A stretch of 31,616 nucleotides of DNA from DAOTVS01 sp034436375 (GCA_034436375.1 DAOTVS010000059.1:1-31616), one strand, 5' to 3'. Counted from the first letter of the stretch, positions 17,193-28,152 are shown. The notes: generated by a model not told the origin, from the sequence alone. Made by a program: numbers and translations.

Positions 17193-18945
17193 ATGCTGCG
17201 GGTGATCGGCATTGACCTGGGCACCAGCAAGACAGTGATGGCCGCCTTGCGCCAGGGCGAGGCCGAGGTTTTGCCCAATGGCGCGCAGGGCCCTTTCACC
17301 CCTTCTCTGCTGGCCATAGGGCCGGGCGGTGAGCTTTTGGCAGGCCATGCAGCGGCCGGCCTGCCTTCCGCCGTGCCTGTGCTCTGTTCTAGCCTCGGGC
17401 GCACCGAGACACTCCCCTTCAATGGACTCCGCTATACCCCCACGGAGCTGGCAGCGCTCTTCCTGGCGCACCTGAAAGCCGAGGCGGAGGCTGCCCTGGC
17501 AGAACCGGTGGAGCGCGTGGTGCTGAGCGTTCCTGTGGCGTTCGGCGCCGCTCAGGCCATGGCGCTGCGGCGGGCGGCGCAGTTGGCCGGGCTCCTGGCG
17601 CTGCGGCTGGTGCACGGGACGACGGTGGCAGCCCTTGCCTACAGCCTGACCCATCCGGGCGCGCAGACGCTCGCCGTATGTGATGTGGGGGCCGGCCATG
17701 CCGACGCGGCCATTGTGCGCCTCTTTCCGGGGGCACTGACGGTGCTCGGCGCAGCGGGCGCGGCTGACGTGGGGGGCGAGGCGATCACAGAGAGCATGGT
17801 CGCCTATCTCTTGCGCTGCCTGGAGAAGCAATCGGGCCTTTCATGGCACGATGATCCTCAGGCGCGCGCCTCTTTGCGCCCCCTGGCCGAGCGCGCCAAG
17901 GCGAGTCTGGCCTACGTGGATTACATCAAGCTGACTGGGCCCTTGCGCACATTGGGCCTGGCCGGCCCCGGCAGCTATGCGCTCACACGGGAGGAACTGG
18001 AGGAATTGAGCCGCCCCTACCTGGAAGAGGCGCTATCGCTGGTGGGGCAGGCGCTGGCCCAGAGCGGTGTGGCAGCTGACGCGCTGGAGGGGTTGCTTCT
18101 GATAGGCGGCGCTGCGCAGATGCCTTTTCTGCACGCGCTCGCCAAGGAGCGCTTTCCCGGGGTTGCCCTGCCGGGCGATTGCAATCCCCTGCTCGCAGTG
18201 GCGCAGGGCGCGGCGGCCTTGGGCGGGCTGATCGCCGAGCTTTCCTGCCCGACCTGTGGCCTGAACAACCCCGTACAGGCATCCGCCTGCCGCCGCTGTG
18301 GAAGTGCTCTGGCTCTTGAACCGCGCCGGATCTGCAGCCGCTGCTTTCTGCCCAACGATCCTCGGCGTCACCTTTGTTGGAAGTGCGGCGCCCGCCTGAA
18401 GCCTCGCGGTGCGCGCCTGCGCCGCTCACAGCCCATCGCTCTCTCCACGCAGACCTGCCCCCATTGCGGCGCCCGGCTGGCCTCGGGGCGGAGGGTTTGC
18501 CCGGCGTGCCATGCGCCGTTGGCGATCCGCAGGCCGGCGGGGCTGGCCTGTCGCCGGTGCGGCCAGGTGCAGGACGCGGGTGTGCAGACGTGCAGCCGCT
18601 GCGGCGAGCTGGTAGCGCCCTTTGTAGGCGAGGTGGCGGGCACTGCTCTGAGCCTGGAGGGGGAGGAGGGGAGGCTAGAGGTCCTTTTTCCCCAGGGGGC
18701 GCCCGTGCCCAGCGCCCGGCCAGTAGCCCGCGAGTGGCGCACGGCCAAAACGGGCACGGGCGAGATCCGGCTCTATGTGGGTGAGGCCGGCCGGGAGCGC
18801 CCCTGTGCTCGTCTATTGTTGACCCTGCCGGCGGGCCTGGCGCCCGGTACGGCTATTGCGTTGGCCTTTTCCCTCGACGCCGACGGCCTGCTGCAGGTTG
18901 AAGCGGCGCCGGCGGGGGTAGAGGCCCGCCTGGAATGGGAAGTCT

Positions 18946-18956
<11 letters not shown>
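17193..18956 (+). CDS. Hsp70-like ATPase-domain protein with four inserted zinc ribbons
   Basis: 587 residues. Residues 1-347 form an Hsp70-type nucleotide-binding domain (IGIDLGTSKT, then CDVGAGHADAAIV, then LLLIGGAAQMPFL). Residues 352-470 carry eight Cys-x-x-Cys knuckles (352, 366, 381, 395, 422, 436, 453, 467), enough for four zinc ribbons. Residues 520-575 resemble the end of the Hsp70 beta substrate-binding domain (GEIRLYVGEAG, then LDADGLLQVEA). The linker DVLLLDV and the alpha lid are missing. By alignment to the DnaK in this window, catalytic Lys70 is Cys65, Glu171 is Gly142 and Thr199 is His169 (E. coli DnaK numbering), so ATP hydrolysis is doubtful. GGAGGCGCC precedes the ATG. It overlaps hutU by 11 nt. 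Function unknown. Confidence 0.85.
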
Positions 18957-20607
<1,651 letters not shown>

Positions 20608-20622
20608 GTTGTTCGAGGAACG

Positions 20623-21315
20623 ATGGCAGAGAAAATCCTGGTGATCGAGGATGAGCGGGCCGTGGCGCGCGGGCTGCAATATGCCCTGGAGCGCGAAGGG
20701 TTCGGGGTGCTTCTGGCTGGCACGGCGCGCGAGGGCGTGGAAAAGGCCGTGCAGGAAGCGCCGGACCTGATCGTGCTGGACCTGCGCCTGCCCGACGGCA
20801 GCGGGTTCGACGTCTGCCGCGAGCTGCGGCGCACCCTACGCCAACCGATCCTGATCCTGACCGCTTCCGATGACGAGGTCGACAAAGTGCTTGGGCTCGA
20901 GCTGGGGGCCGATGATTACGTCACCAAGCCCTACAGCCTGCGCGAGCTGATCGCCCGCATCCGCGCCCTGCTGCGGCGGGCCTATGGCGAGCTGAGCCGC
21001 CCGGCGCCGGGCGAGCGCATCGTCTTTGGCCACGTGGCGCTGGACCTGGGCGCGCACCGGGCCTACAAAGATAACGCCGATGTAGGGCTCACCGCCACCG
21101 AGTTCAAGCTCCTGGCCCACCTGGCCGCCTACCCGGGGCGCATTTTCTCGCGGCAGGACCTGCTCAAAGCCGTGTGGGGCTACCCCGACTATTTTGGCGA
21201 CGAACGCACCGTGGATGTGCACATCCGCCACCTGCGTGAAAAGCTGGAGGATGACCCCACGCGCCCGGTGCATATTATGACGACGCGGGGGTTGGGGTAT
21301 AGCCTGGAGATGTGA
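20623..21315 (+). CDS. OmpR/PhoB-type response regulator
   Basis: 230 residues. Receiver domain 1-120 with ILVIEDE, LIVLDLRLPDGSG (phospho-acceptor Asp), LILTASD and VTKPYSL. C-terminal winged-helix trans_reg domain with LTATEFKLLAHLAAYPG, FSRQDLLKAVWG and VDVHIRHLREKLEDDP, ending GLGYSLEM. It acts as a phosphorylation-dependent transcription regulator. GAGG lies before the ATG, only 15 nt after hutU, so it is probably cotranscribed with hutU and the Hsp70-like gene. No kinase is adjacent; the kinase at 12468 is a possible partner but this is untested. Confidence 0.95.
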   Translation: MAEKILVIEDERAVARGLQYALEREGFGVLLAGTAREGVEKAVQEAPDLIVLDLRLPDGSGFDVCRELRRTLRQPILILTASDDEVDKVLGLELGADDYVTKPYSLRELIARIRALLRRAYGELSRPAPGERIVFGHVALDLGAHRAYKDNADVGLTATEFKLLAHLAAYPGRIFSRQDLLKAVWGYPDYFGDERTVDVHIRHLREKLEDDPTRPVHIMTTRGLGYSLEM

Positions 21316-21545
21316 TGCCTAAAACGGGGCCACGGTGTACATGGCGGTTGGGGAATGGGCGTTGGGGAAGAGGACGTAGCATACCCAGGCGAACCCAATC
21401 CTGGCTGGGCAGCCTGGCTGTGAGTGGCCGTCTTTCCCGGCCATCATGGCTCTTTCCTGGATAGGCCGGAGGAATAGGCCACCGCGCTGCGCAGCGTTCT
21501 GCACAAGTGCGCAATGCATGCCGCGTGAGGTTGCTACGACTCAGA
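21316..21545. other. Gap between convergent response regulator and purN
   Basis: No credible gene is seen. It holds the short palindrome CGCTGCGCAGCG near 21484-21495, a direct repeat (ATAGGCCGGAGGA then ATAGGCC), and near 21522 the arm-like CGTGAGGTTGCTAC. The last may be a remnant of the long-inverted-repeat family next to copy 5. Confidence 0.4.
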
Positions 21546-21680
21546 ACAAGTAAACCGTGATAAGTAAGGTCGCCATGACGCAACACGCGCTGCTTCAGGT
21601 ACGCCTGCCGGGGCAAGCAGTGCGAGAAGTAGCGCACGTTTCGTCATGGCGACCTTACTTATTACGGTTTACTCATTACG
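21546..21680. repeat. Long-inverted-repeat element, copy 5
   Basis: The left arm ACAAGTAAACCGTGATAAG continues to TAAGGTCGCCATGACG; the right arm is its complement, ending GGTTTACTCATTACG. The inner 25 nt pair almost perfectly, including the private CATGACG. It lies after purN and provides the purN stop. Confidence 0.85.
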
Positions 21681-22261
21681 AACCGCACTGCCTCTACAAT
21701 CAGCCGGTGTTCCACCACGTGGATGCGCGCCTCCAGGTCTGCAAGCGTATCCTCCGGGCGGATGGGCACGGCTTCCTGCAGCACGACCGGCCCGGCATCG
21801 ACGGCCTCGTCGGGCACGAGGTGCACCATGACGCCAGTGTGGTCGATCTCGCCCCGTTGGGCGGCCTCATAGGCGCGGGCGATGGCGTCGGTGCCCGGGA
21901 ACTGGCCGGGCAATGCCGGGTGCAGATTGAGCACCCGGCCGGGGAAACGGCCCAGAAAGGCGCGTGAGAAGAGGTGCATCCACCCGGCCAACACCACCCA
22001 CTCGGCGCCATAGCGCGCCAGGAGGGCTGCCAGGTCGGCGTCGTAATCGGCGCGCGAGCGGCCAGCGGCCCGGTAGGGCGCCAGGGGGTGATACTCCGTG
22101 GGGATCTTCGCCTGGCGGGCGCGCTCCAGACCATAGGCGTCGCGCCGGTTCGAGACGACCACGGCGATCTCCACGCCCGGCAGTTCACCTGCCCGGCAGG
22201 CATCGATGAGCGCCTGCAGGTTCGAGCCATAGCCCGAGATCAAGACGGCAAGTTTGACCAT
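21662..22261 (-). CDS. purN: Phosphoribosylglycinamide formyltransferase
   Basis: About 199 residues. It transfers the formyl group from 10-formyl-THF to GAR, step 3 of purine synthesis. Seen: AVLISGYGSNLQALID, VVVSNRRDAYGLERA, the catalytic set NLHPALPGQFPG (Asn, His) and HLVPDEAVDAGP (Asp). I chose the ATG at 22261 (the frame has a TTG at 22267), which overlaps the end of purM by 22 nt. The last residues, V-M-S-K-P, and the stop are encoded inside the arm of long-inverted-repeat copy 5. Last pur gene on this strand in the window. Confidence 0.96.
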   Translation of the reverse strand: MVKLAVLISGYGSNLQALIDACRAGELPGVEIAVVVSNRRDAYGLERARQAKIPTEYHPLAPYRAAGRSRADYDADLAALLARYGAEWVVLAGWMHLFSRAFLGRFPGRVLNLHPALPGQFPGTDAIARAYEAAQRGEIDHTGVMVHLVPDEAVDAGPVVLQEAVPIRPEDTLADLEARIHVVEHRLIVEAVRFVMSKP

Positions 22262-23280
22262 GGCCAAATCACCCTCTCCCCTTCCACTCCCTGCGGCACC
22301 ACCTGGCCGATCAGCCAGGCCGGCTCATCCACGGCGGCCAACACGGCGGGCGCATCCTCCGGCGCCACAAAGGCCACCATGCCGATGCCCATGTTGAACA
22401 CGCGATACATCTCGGCTTCTTCCACTTTACCCAGGCGCTGGATCAGGCGGAAGAGATCCGGCACCGGCCAGGCCATCGGGTCAACGCGCACGGCTGTGCC
22501 CGCGGGCAGGATGCGCACGATGTTCTCAAAGCCGCCGCCGGTGAGGTGGGCCAACCCCATGATGCGGCCGCGCTTTTCCATCTGCTCGATCTGCGTCAGG
22601 TAGGAGCGGTGCGGCACCAGCAACGCCTCGCCCAGCGGGCGGCCCAGGGCAGGGTGATTGCCCGTCAGCGGCTCATTGGCCAGAACGCGCCGTGCCAGCG
22701 AAAAGCCGTTGGTGTGCAGCCCACTGGAGGCCAGGCCAATGGCCACATCGCCCGGGCGGATAGCCGAGCCGTCGATAATGCGCTCGCGCTCCACCCAACC
22801 GACGATGGTGCCCACCAGATCAATCTCGCCCGGGGCATAGACGCCTGGCATCTCGGCCGTCTCGCCGCCCAGCAGCGCACAGCCGGCCTCGCGGCAGGCC
22901 TTGGCGGCGCCGGCCACGACACGCGCCACCAACTCAGGGTCGAGCCTGGACGAAGCAATATAATCCAGGAAAAAGAGTGGCCGCGCCCCCTGCACCAGGA
23001 TGTCGTTAATGCAGTGATTGACGATATCTTCCCCCAGGCCATCGACCATCCCCAGGGCCGTGGCAACCTTGGTTTTGGTGCCCACTCCATCTGTAGAGGC
23101 AACCAGCACCGGGGCCTTGAGTTTCTGCAGGCGCGCCGCATCATAGAGCCCGCCAAAGGCACCGATGCCGGCCAACACCTCAGGCCCATAGGTCGACTGT
23201 ACCGCCGCGCGCATCAGATCAACCGCGCGGTTGCCGGCGTCAATGTCCACCCCGGCCGCACGATAGGCGTCGGATTTCAA
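22240..23280 (-). CDS. purM: Phosphoribosylformylglycinamidine cyclo-ligase (AIR synthetase)
   Basis: 346 residues. It closes the imidazole ring from FGAM to AIR using ATP (step 5). Family features: YRAAGVDIDAGNRAVDLM at the N terminus, VASTDGVGTKTKVA, HCINDILVQGA, FFLDYIASSRL, GGETAEMPGVY and GLHTNGFSLAR. The start is a TTG at 23280 with GGAGG 7 nt upstream; no ATG gives a better fit. It overlaps purN, so the two are coupled. Long-inverted-repeat copy 6 lies between it and purD. Confidence 0.97.
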   Translation of the reverse strand: MKSDAYRAAGVDIDAGNRAVDLMRAAVQSTYGPEVLAGIGAFGGLYDAARLQKLKAPVLVASTDGVGTKTKVATALGMVDGLGEDIVNHCINDILVQGARPLFFLDYIASSRLDPELVARVVAGAAKACREAGCALLGGETAEMPGVYAPGEIDLVGTIVGWVERERIIDGSAIRPGDVAIGLASSGLHTNGFSLARRVLANEPLTGNHPALGRPLGEALLVPHRSYLTQIEQMEKRGRIMGLAHLTGGGFENIVRILPAGTAVRVDPMAWPVPDLFRLIQRLGKVEEAEMYRVFNMGIGMVAFVAPEDAPAVLAAVDEPAWLIGQVVPQGVEGERVIWPWSNLPS

Positions 23281-23310
23281 GAGTAACCTCCAGTAGTGCG
23301 AGGCGACGCT

Positions 23311-23450
23311 CGTAACAAGTCATACGTAATAAGTAAGGACACTATTTCGGCAAGCTCGACGCTTTGCGCAAGCTTTGTCTGGGCGAGCATCTCGAACAGC
23401 AGTGCACCCTTTGCACTGGCGACCTTACTTGTTACGGTTTACTTATTACG
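23311..23450. repeat. Long-inverted-repeat element, copy 6 (purD-purM junction)
   Basis: Left arm CGTAACAAGTCATACGTAAT then AAGTAAGG; right arm CCTTACTTGTTACGG then TTTACTTATTACG. The centre (TTTCGGCAAGC, CTTTGCGCAAGCTTTGTC, GGGCGAGCATCTCGAACAGC) is shared with copies 7, 8 and more weakly 10. It encodes the last residues R-N-K and stop of purD. Confidence 0.85.
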
Positions 23451-24725
23451 GATTGCTTTCGCGCCAATATCCTTCCGATAATACTTGCCCTCGAATTGCA
23501 CCTGTTCCGCCGCCGCATAGGCGCGTGCTGCGGCCTGCGCCAGGGTGTCGCCCAGAGCAGTGGCCCCGAATACGCGCCCGCCCGTGGTGAGCACTTGCCC
23601 ATTGGATCGCCGGGTGCCAGCGTGAAAGACGACCGTTTCCGGCAGGGCCGCCGCCCGCTCCAGCCCCTGTACCGGCAATCCCTTGCGATAAGGGCCGGGA
23701 TAGCCCTGGGCGGCGAGCACCACGCACAGGCAGGCACGCCCAGACCAGCGCAGGCGCTGAGCATCGAGAGTGCCGTCGAGGCACGATTCCAGCACAGGCA
23801 GCAGGTCGCCATCCAGCAGCGGCAGGATCACCTGCGTCTCCGGGTCGCCAAAGCGGGCGTTGAACTCGAGCACTTGGGGGCCCTGGGCAGTGAGCATGAG
23901 CCCGGCATAGAGCACGCCGCGATAGATAATGCCCTCATGGCGCAGGGCATCTATCGTGGGCTGCAGGATGGTGGCCATGATCCTTTCCAGCAACTCGGGC
24001 GTGACCAGGCCGCTGGCGGGGGCATAGGCGCCCATGCCGCCAGTGTTGGGGCCACGATCGCCGTCGAGCAGGGCTTTGTGGTCCTGGGCGATGACCATGG
24101 GGCGCACGGTGCGGCCATCGGTAAAGGCCAACACCGAGGCTTCGGGGCCGACGAGGCATTCCTCGATGATCACCTGGTCCCCGGCGGCGCCGAACTCGCG
24201 CTCCTGCATCGCCCGGCGCAGGGCGTCCTCGGCCGCAGCCAGGTCGGGGCAGACGATCACCCCTTTGCCCGCGGCCAGGCCACTCGCCTTGACCACCAGC
24301 GGGTAGCGGCTGCTGCGCGCACAGGCGAGGGCCTCGTCATGGCGCGTAAAGGCACGATAGGCCGCCGTAGGGATGCCATAGCGCGCCATCAAGTCTTTCG
24401 CAAAGGCCTTGCTCGCCTCGATTTGCGCCGCCGCCTGCGGCGGCCCAAAAGCGCGCAATCCTGCCTGCGCAAAGCGGTCAACCAGCCCGGCAGCCAGCGG
24501 CGCCTCGGGGCCCACCACCGTCAGGTCCACCCGGTGCTCCCCGGCGGCCCGCAGCAAGCCATCCACATCCTCCGCCGCCACAGGCAGGTTCTGGCCCAGG
24601 TCGGCCGTGCCCGCATTGCCCGGAGCGATATAGAGATTCTCGATCTCTGGCGACTGGCGCAGTTTCCAGGCCAGTGCATGCTCGCGCCCACCCGAGCCCA
24701 CGATCAGAACATTCTTGCCTTTCAT
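23439..24725 (-). CDS. purD: Phosphoribosylamine-glycine ligase (GAR synthetase)
   Basis: 428 residues. ATP-grasp ligase joining glycine to phosphoribosylamine (step 2). Seen: NVLIVGSGGREHALAWKL at the start, GPEAPLAAGLVDRF, the ATP-grasp Lys segment YPLVVKASGLAAGKGV, DHKALLDGDRGPNTGGMGAY and LEFNARFGDPETQVILP. I chose the ATG at 24725, which places the domain start at residue 1; the frame upstream runs into repeat copy 7. The C-terminal A-I-R-N-K and stop come from copy 6. Confidence 0.97.
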   Translation of the reverse strand: MKGKNVLIVGSGGREHALAWKLRQSPEIENLYIAPGNAGTADLGQNLPVAAEDVDGLLRAAGEHRVDLTVVGPEAPLAAGLVDRFAQAGLRAFGPPQAAAQIEASKAFAKDLMARYGIPTAAYRAFTRHDEALACARSSRYPLVVKASGLAAGKGVIVCPDLAAAEDALRRAMQEREFGAAGDQVIIEECLVGPEASVLAFTDGRTVRPMVIAQDHKALLDGDRGPNTGGMGAYAPASGLVTPELLERIMATILQPTIDALRHEGIIYRGVLYAGLMLTAQGPQVLEFNARFGDPETQVILPLLDGDLLPVLESCLDGTLDAQRLRWSGRACLCVVLAAQGYPGPYRKGLPVQGLERAAALPETVVFHAGTRRSNGQVLTTGGRVFGATALGDTLAQAAARAYAAAEQVQFEGKYYRKDIGAKAIRNK

Positions 24726-24779
24726 TTTCCGGTCGCAATCTCCTGTACAAGCCCGCCTGGACCCGTGACGCGCAGACCG

Positions 24780-24920
24780 CGTAATAAGTAATGAAGTAAT
24801 GCGTAGGGTTGCCATTCCAGCAAGCCCGATGCTTTGCACAGACTTTGCCGGGGCGAACATCTCGAACGGCAGCACATGATCCGCCATGGCAACCTTACTC
24901 ATTACGTTTTACTTATTACG
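24780..24920. repeat. Long-inverted-repeat element, copy 7 (purF-purD junction)
   Basis: Left arm CGTAATAAGTAATGAAGTAA then TGCGTAGGGTTGCCAT; right arm ATGGCAACCTTACTCATTAC then GTTTTACTTATTACG. The centre is shared with copies 6 and 8 (CAAGCCCGATGCTTTGCACA, then GGGCGAACATCTCGAACGGC). It holds the purF stop codon. Confidence 0.88.
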
Positions 24921-26343
24921 TAAGCGTCAGCGTCCCATCGAACGCCTCTTTGCCCTCTTCCGGCGGCTCGCCGACGGGGTAATCGCCGCTGAAGCAGGCC
25001 AGGCAAAAGCTATCGCCCGGGCGGTCGATAGCGGCGAGCAGCCCGGCTTGCGAGAGATAGCCCAGGCTGTCGACGCCGAATTCGGCGCGCATTTCGGGAA
25101 CGCTCAGGCGGTGGGCGATCAACTCCTCGCGCGTGGCCATATCCACGCCCATCATGCACGGGTGCCGGATGGGCGGCGAGGAAACGCGCAGGTGAATCTC
25201 GCGGGCGCCTGCCCGCCGCAGCATCTCCACAATGGGGCGCGAGGTGTTGCCGCGCACGATGGAATCGTCGACGACGACCACCCGCTTCCCCGCCAGGCTA
25301 TCGGGCAGAGGGTTGAACTTGAGCGCCACACCCGCTTTGCGCAGGCGGTCATCGGGCTGGATAAAGGTGCGCCCGATGTAGCGGTTTTTGATCAGGCCCT
25401 CGCCAAAGGGAATGCCCGAGGCATGCGCATAGCCGATGGCTGCCGGGGTGGCCGAATCGGGGATGCCCATGACGATATCCGCCTCGGCCGGGTGCTCCTT
25501 CGCCAGTTGCTCGCCCAAGGCCACCCGCGCGTGGTAGACCGATTGGCCCTGCATAATGCTATCCGGGCGGGCAAAGTAGATGTACTCAAAGACGCACAGG
25601 GCCTCTCGCGCCCGGCTTGCGCCGCGGATGGAGCGCAGGCCCTGCTCATCGATGGCCACGATCTCGCCCGGCTCTACCTCGCGCAGGAAGGTGGCGCCGA
25701 TGGTGGCCAACGCACAGGATTCGGAGGCCACCACCCAGCCGCTGTTGAGCTGGCCCAGGCAGAGCGGCCGGAAGCCCCACGGGTCGCGCGCCGCATAGAG
25801 CGTGCGGGCGGTGAGGATGGTCAGGGAATAAGCGCCCTTGGCCTCGTGCATCAGGCCCTGGATGCGCTCCTCCCAGGTTTCGCCCTCTGCCCCGGCCAGG
25901 AGCTGCGTCATGACCTCGCTATCTGAGGTGGAGCTGAGGCCTACCCCTCGGCGCAAGAGCCGCCGCCGCAGAGCGGCGGCGTTGACCAGGTTGCCGTTGT
26001 GCGCCACACCCAGCGGGCCCAGCGCGGATTCCAGCAGATAGGGCTGGGCGTTAGGCAGGCGTGATGAGCCCTTGGTGGAATAGCGGTTATGGCCGATGGC
26101 CAGGTGCCCTTGCAGCGGCTGCAGGCGCTCTTCGGTAAAGACCTGCGAGACCAGGCCCATGCCCTTGTAGATGCTGGCCCGGCGCCCATCGGAAACCGCG
26201 ATCCCTGCCGACTCTTGCCCCCGATGCTGCAGCGCATAGAGGGCAAAGAAGGTAATGCGCGCCACATCCTCGCCCGGCGCATAGATGCCGAAAACGCCGC
26301 AGGCCTCCCGAGGCCTGTCTTCCCAAGCGCTGACCTGTGTCAT
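24916..26343 (-). CDS. purF: Amidophosphoribosyltransferase
   Basis: 475 residues. First committed step: PRPP and glutamine to phosphoribosylamine. The N-terminal Ntn glutaminase has the nucleophile Cys15 after a propeptide-like MTQVSAWEDRPREA, implying processing as in Bacillus PurF. Further motifs: HNRYSTKG, HNGNLVN, and the PRPP loop VVVDDSIVRGNTS. All four cysteines of the Bacillus-type 4Fe-4S cluster appear present (ALCVFEYIYF, HPCMMG, and CLAC near the C terminus). The start overlaps the purE stop by 4 nt (ATGA). The stop lies in copy 7. Confidence 0.97.
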   Translation of the reverse strand: MTQVSAWEDRPREACGVFGIYAPGEDVARITFFALYALQHRGQESAGIAVSDGRRASIYKGMGLVSQVFTEERLQPLQGHLAIGHNRYSTKGSSRLPNAQPYLLESALGPLGVAHNGNLVNAAALRRRLLRRGVGLSSTSDSEVMTQLLAGAEGETWEERIQGLMHEAKGAYSLTILTARTLYAARDPWGFRPLCLGQLNSGWVVASESCALATIGATFLREVEPGEIVAIDEQGLRSIRGASRAREALCVFEYIYFARPDSIMQGQSVYHARVALGEQLAKEHPAEADIVMGIPDSATPAAIGYAHASGIPFGEGLIKNRYIGRTFIQPDDRLRKAGVALKFNPLPDSLAGKRVVVVDDSIVRGNTSRPIVEMLRRAGAREIHLRVSSPPIRHPCMMGVDMATREELIAHRLSVPEMRAEFGVDSLGYLSQAGLLAAIDRPGDSFCLACFSGDYPVGEPPEEGKEAFDGTLTLT

Positions 26344-26828
26344 GGATTCCCTTCGCCCGCGCGCAGCGCATCGTCATCCACCCGGATGCTCGCTTCGAGC
26401 TGCGCATGATATGCGGCGACCCGCTCACGCACAACCGGGTCGCTCAGGCCGGCGATCTTGGCTGCCGCCAGAGCTGCGCCTTCCGGGTCCAGCACCAGCA
26501 GCGGCGCCACACCCTTGGGCATGCGCAGGGAAGAGTAGATATCGGCGCCCCCAAAGGCGTCGGAGTACGGCGGGCAGGCGATCACCGGCGCCGTCACCTG
26601 CGCATCGGTCAGGCCGCTCAGCGCATTCGAGCGCCCGGCCACAGTGATATAGGCCGTCACCTGCCCCGCGGCTTCGTAAGCAGCCAATATCTCCAACAAG
26701 CGCCGGGCGCTCTTGTGCGCCGAGGCGACCCGCAGCTCGTAAGGCAGACCAAACTCTTGCAGTGCTGAAGCAATCTTCTGGGCGAAGGGCAGATCGGCCT
26801 TGGAGCCCATGATGATGGGTATGAGCAT
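26340..26828 (-). CDS. purE: Class II PurE: AIR carboxylase
   Basis: 162 residues. It resembles the class II enzymes, such as the PurE domain of animal PAICS, that carboxylate AIR directly with CO2. Distinctive stretches are RVASAHKSARR, TVAGRSNALSGL, VIACPP and IYSSLRMPKGV. Class I PurE instead shows SAHRTP and a Gly/Ala-rich AGGAAHLPGM loop, absent here. This fits the lack of purK in the cluster. It starts at the ATG at 26828 with GAGG upstream and overlaps purF by ATGA. Class assignment is from motif memory, not from an alignment. Confidence 0.88.
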   Translation of the reverse strand: MLIPIIMGSKADLPFAQKIASALQEFGLPYELRVASAHKSARRLLEILAAYEAAGQVTAYITVAGRSNALSGLTDAQVTAPVIACPPYSDAFGGADIYSSLRMPKGVAPLLVLDPEGAALAAAKIAGLSDPVVRERVAAYHAQLEASIRVDDDALRAGEGNP

Positions 26829-26843
26829 GGTTCAAACCTCATT

Positions 26844-26990
26844 CGTAATTCATAGTGCGCAATGCGTAATGCGTAAGGTCATCATTTCGGCATGCCCGGT
26901 GCTTTACGCGTGCTTTGTCAGGATGAACGCCATGGAAAGCAAAATGCACTTTGCAGTGGCAACCTTACGGATTACGCCTTACGGATTACG
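26844..26990. repeat. Long-inverted-repeat element, copy 8 (purC-purE junction)
   Basis: Left arm CGTAATTCATAGTGCGCAAT then GCGTAATGCGTAAGGTC; right arm GGCAACCTTACGGATTACGC then CTTACGGATTACG. The centre is shared with copies 6 and 7 (TTTCGGCATGCCCGGTGCTT, CTTTGTC). It encodes the purC C-terminal M-R-N-P and stop. Confidence 0.82.
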
Positions 26991-27962
26991 CATCACCCCC
27001 GCTCTCCGCAAGTTCGCCGCCAACCGCGGCTCTACCGGATACGCGCCGGGTTGGAAGGGTTGGCCTGTCAACCGCTCATAGACGTCGATGTAGCGCTGCG
27101 CAGCCTGCACGGCCAGGTCGCTGGACCAGGGGGGCGGCTCACCCTCGCCGGTAAAGCCTCGTTCGGCGTACCACAGGCGCACGAGCTCCTTGTCGTAATT
27201 GTCGGGCTCCTGGCCGGCGGCGAGGCGCTCCGCATAGGTATCGGCGCGCCAGAAGCGGCTGGAATCGGGGGTGTGGACCTCGTCGATGAGGACCAACTCT
27301 CCCTCCCACATACCGAACTCGTACTTGGTATCGACCAGGATCAGCCCGGCCCGTGCTGCGATTTCCGAGCCGCGCTGGAAGATCGCCAGAGCTGCCTCTT
27401 CGATTTGCCGGTAGATAGCCGCCGGCACCAGGCCGCGCTCCACAATCTCCGCGCCGGTGATACGCTCGTCATGCCCGCCCGGGCCGGTGCCGCGAGTGGT
27501 GGGCGTGATCATTGGCTGCGGCAGGCGCTCGTTTTTGTGCAGGCCCTCTGGCAGTCGCAGGCCATACAGCTCGCGCGCGCCGCGGCTGTAATGGTACCAG
27601 AGCGAGGTCGTGGTGACGCCGGTGATATAACCGCGCACGATCATCTCTACCGGCCAGGCCCGGCACTCGCGCACCAGCGCCGCATTGGGATCGGGCAGCG
27701 AGAGGATATGGTTGGGCACGATATCCCGCGTCTGGGTGAACCACCAGCCAGCGAGCTGATTCAGCACCTGCCCCTTGTAGGGCACCAGCCCCAGCACCCG
27801 GTCAAAGGCCGAGAGCCGGTCGGTCGTGACCAACAGGCGGCGGTTATCACTCAGCCGGTAGATGTCACGCACCTTGCCCTGGCTCCGCTCGCCCAACTCA
27901 GGCAGGCTCGTCTCTGCCAGGGCCAACGGCACCGCCTGGCGCAGCGTTACCTCATCCAACAT
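26979..27962 (-). CDS. purC: Phosphoribosylaminoimidazole-succinocarboxamide synthase
   Basis: 327 residues, the longer form of SAICAR synthetase (the E. coli enzyme is near 240). It joins CAIR and aspartate with ATP. Seen: GKVRDIYRLSDNRRLLVTTDRLSAFD near the start, ARRWP-like CRAWPVEMIVRGYITG, LVDTKYEFGM and LIDEVHTPDSSRFW. I chose the ATG at 27962 because GGAGG lies 6 nt upstream; the frame is open to 27983. The end, M-R-N-P plus stop, is repeat-encoded (copy 8). Confidence 0.97.
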   Translation of the reverse strand: MLDEVTLRQAVPLALAETSLPELGERSQGKVRDIYRLSDNRRLLVTTDRLSAFDRVLGLVPYKGQVLNQLAGWWFTQTRDIVPNHILSLPDPNAALVRECRAWPVEMIVRGYITGVTTTSLWYHYSRGARELYGLRLPEGLHKNERLPQPMITPTTRGTGPGGHDERITGAEIVERGLVPAAIYRQIEEAALAIFQRGSEIAARAGLILVDTKYEFGMWEGELVLIDEVHTPDSSRFWRADTYAERLAAGQEPDNYDKELVRLWYAERGFTGEGEPPPWSSDLAVQAAQRYIDVYERLTGQPFQPGAYPVEPRLAANLRRAGVMRNP

Positions 27963-28002
27963 GCTCAACCTCCGAGAGTTCACCTAAACACAGAAGGCCG
28001 CT

Positions 28003-28140
28003 CGTAATAAGTAATGAAGTAATACGTAAGGTCGCCACTTCGGCATGCGCGTTGCTTCGCACGGTATCGTTGGGCCAACGCCGCGAAAAGCATCAGATAC
28101 TTCGCAACAACGACCTTACTTATTACAGTTTACTTATTAT
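28003..28140. repeat. Long-inverted-repeat element, copy 9 (purB-purC junction)
   Basis: Left arm CGTAATAAGTAATGAAGTAA then TACGTAAGGTCGCCA; right arm CGACCTTACTTATTACAG then TTTACTTATTA. The centre matches copy 2 read on the other strand (GGTATCGTTGGGCCAACGCC, then GCATCAGATACTTCGCAACA). Confidence 0.85.
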
Positions 28141-28152
28141 TGCCGCGCCATC

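Noticed and set aside
26829..27000. Purine riboswitch or other leader RNA in the purine cluster
   Set aside because: No conserved purine-aptamer core was recognised in the spacers; they are occupied by the inverted-repeat elements. The cluster's own leader lies outside the window.
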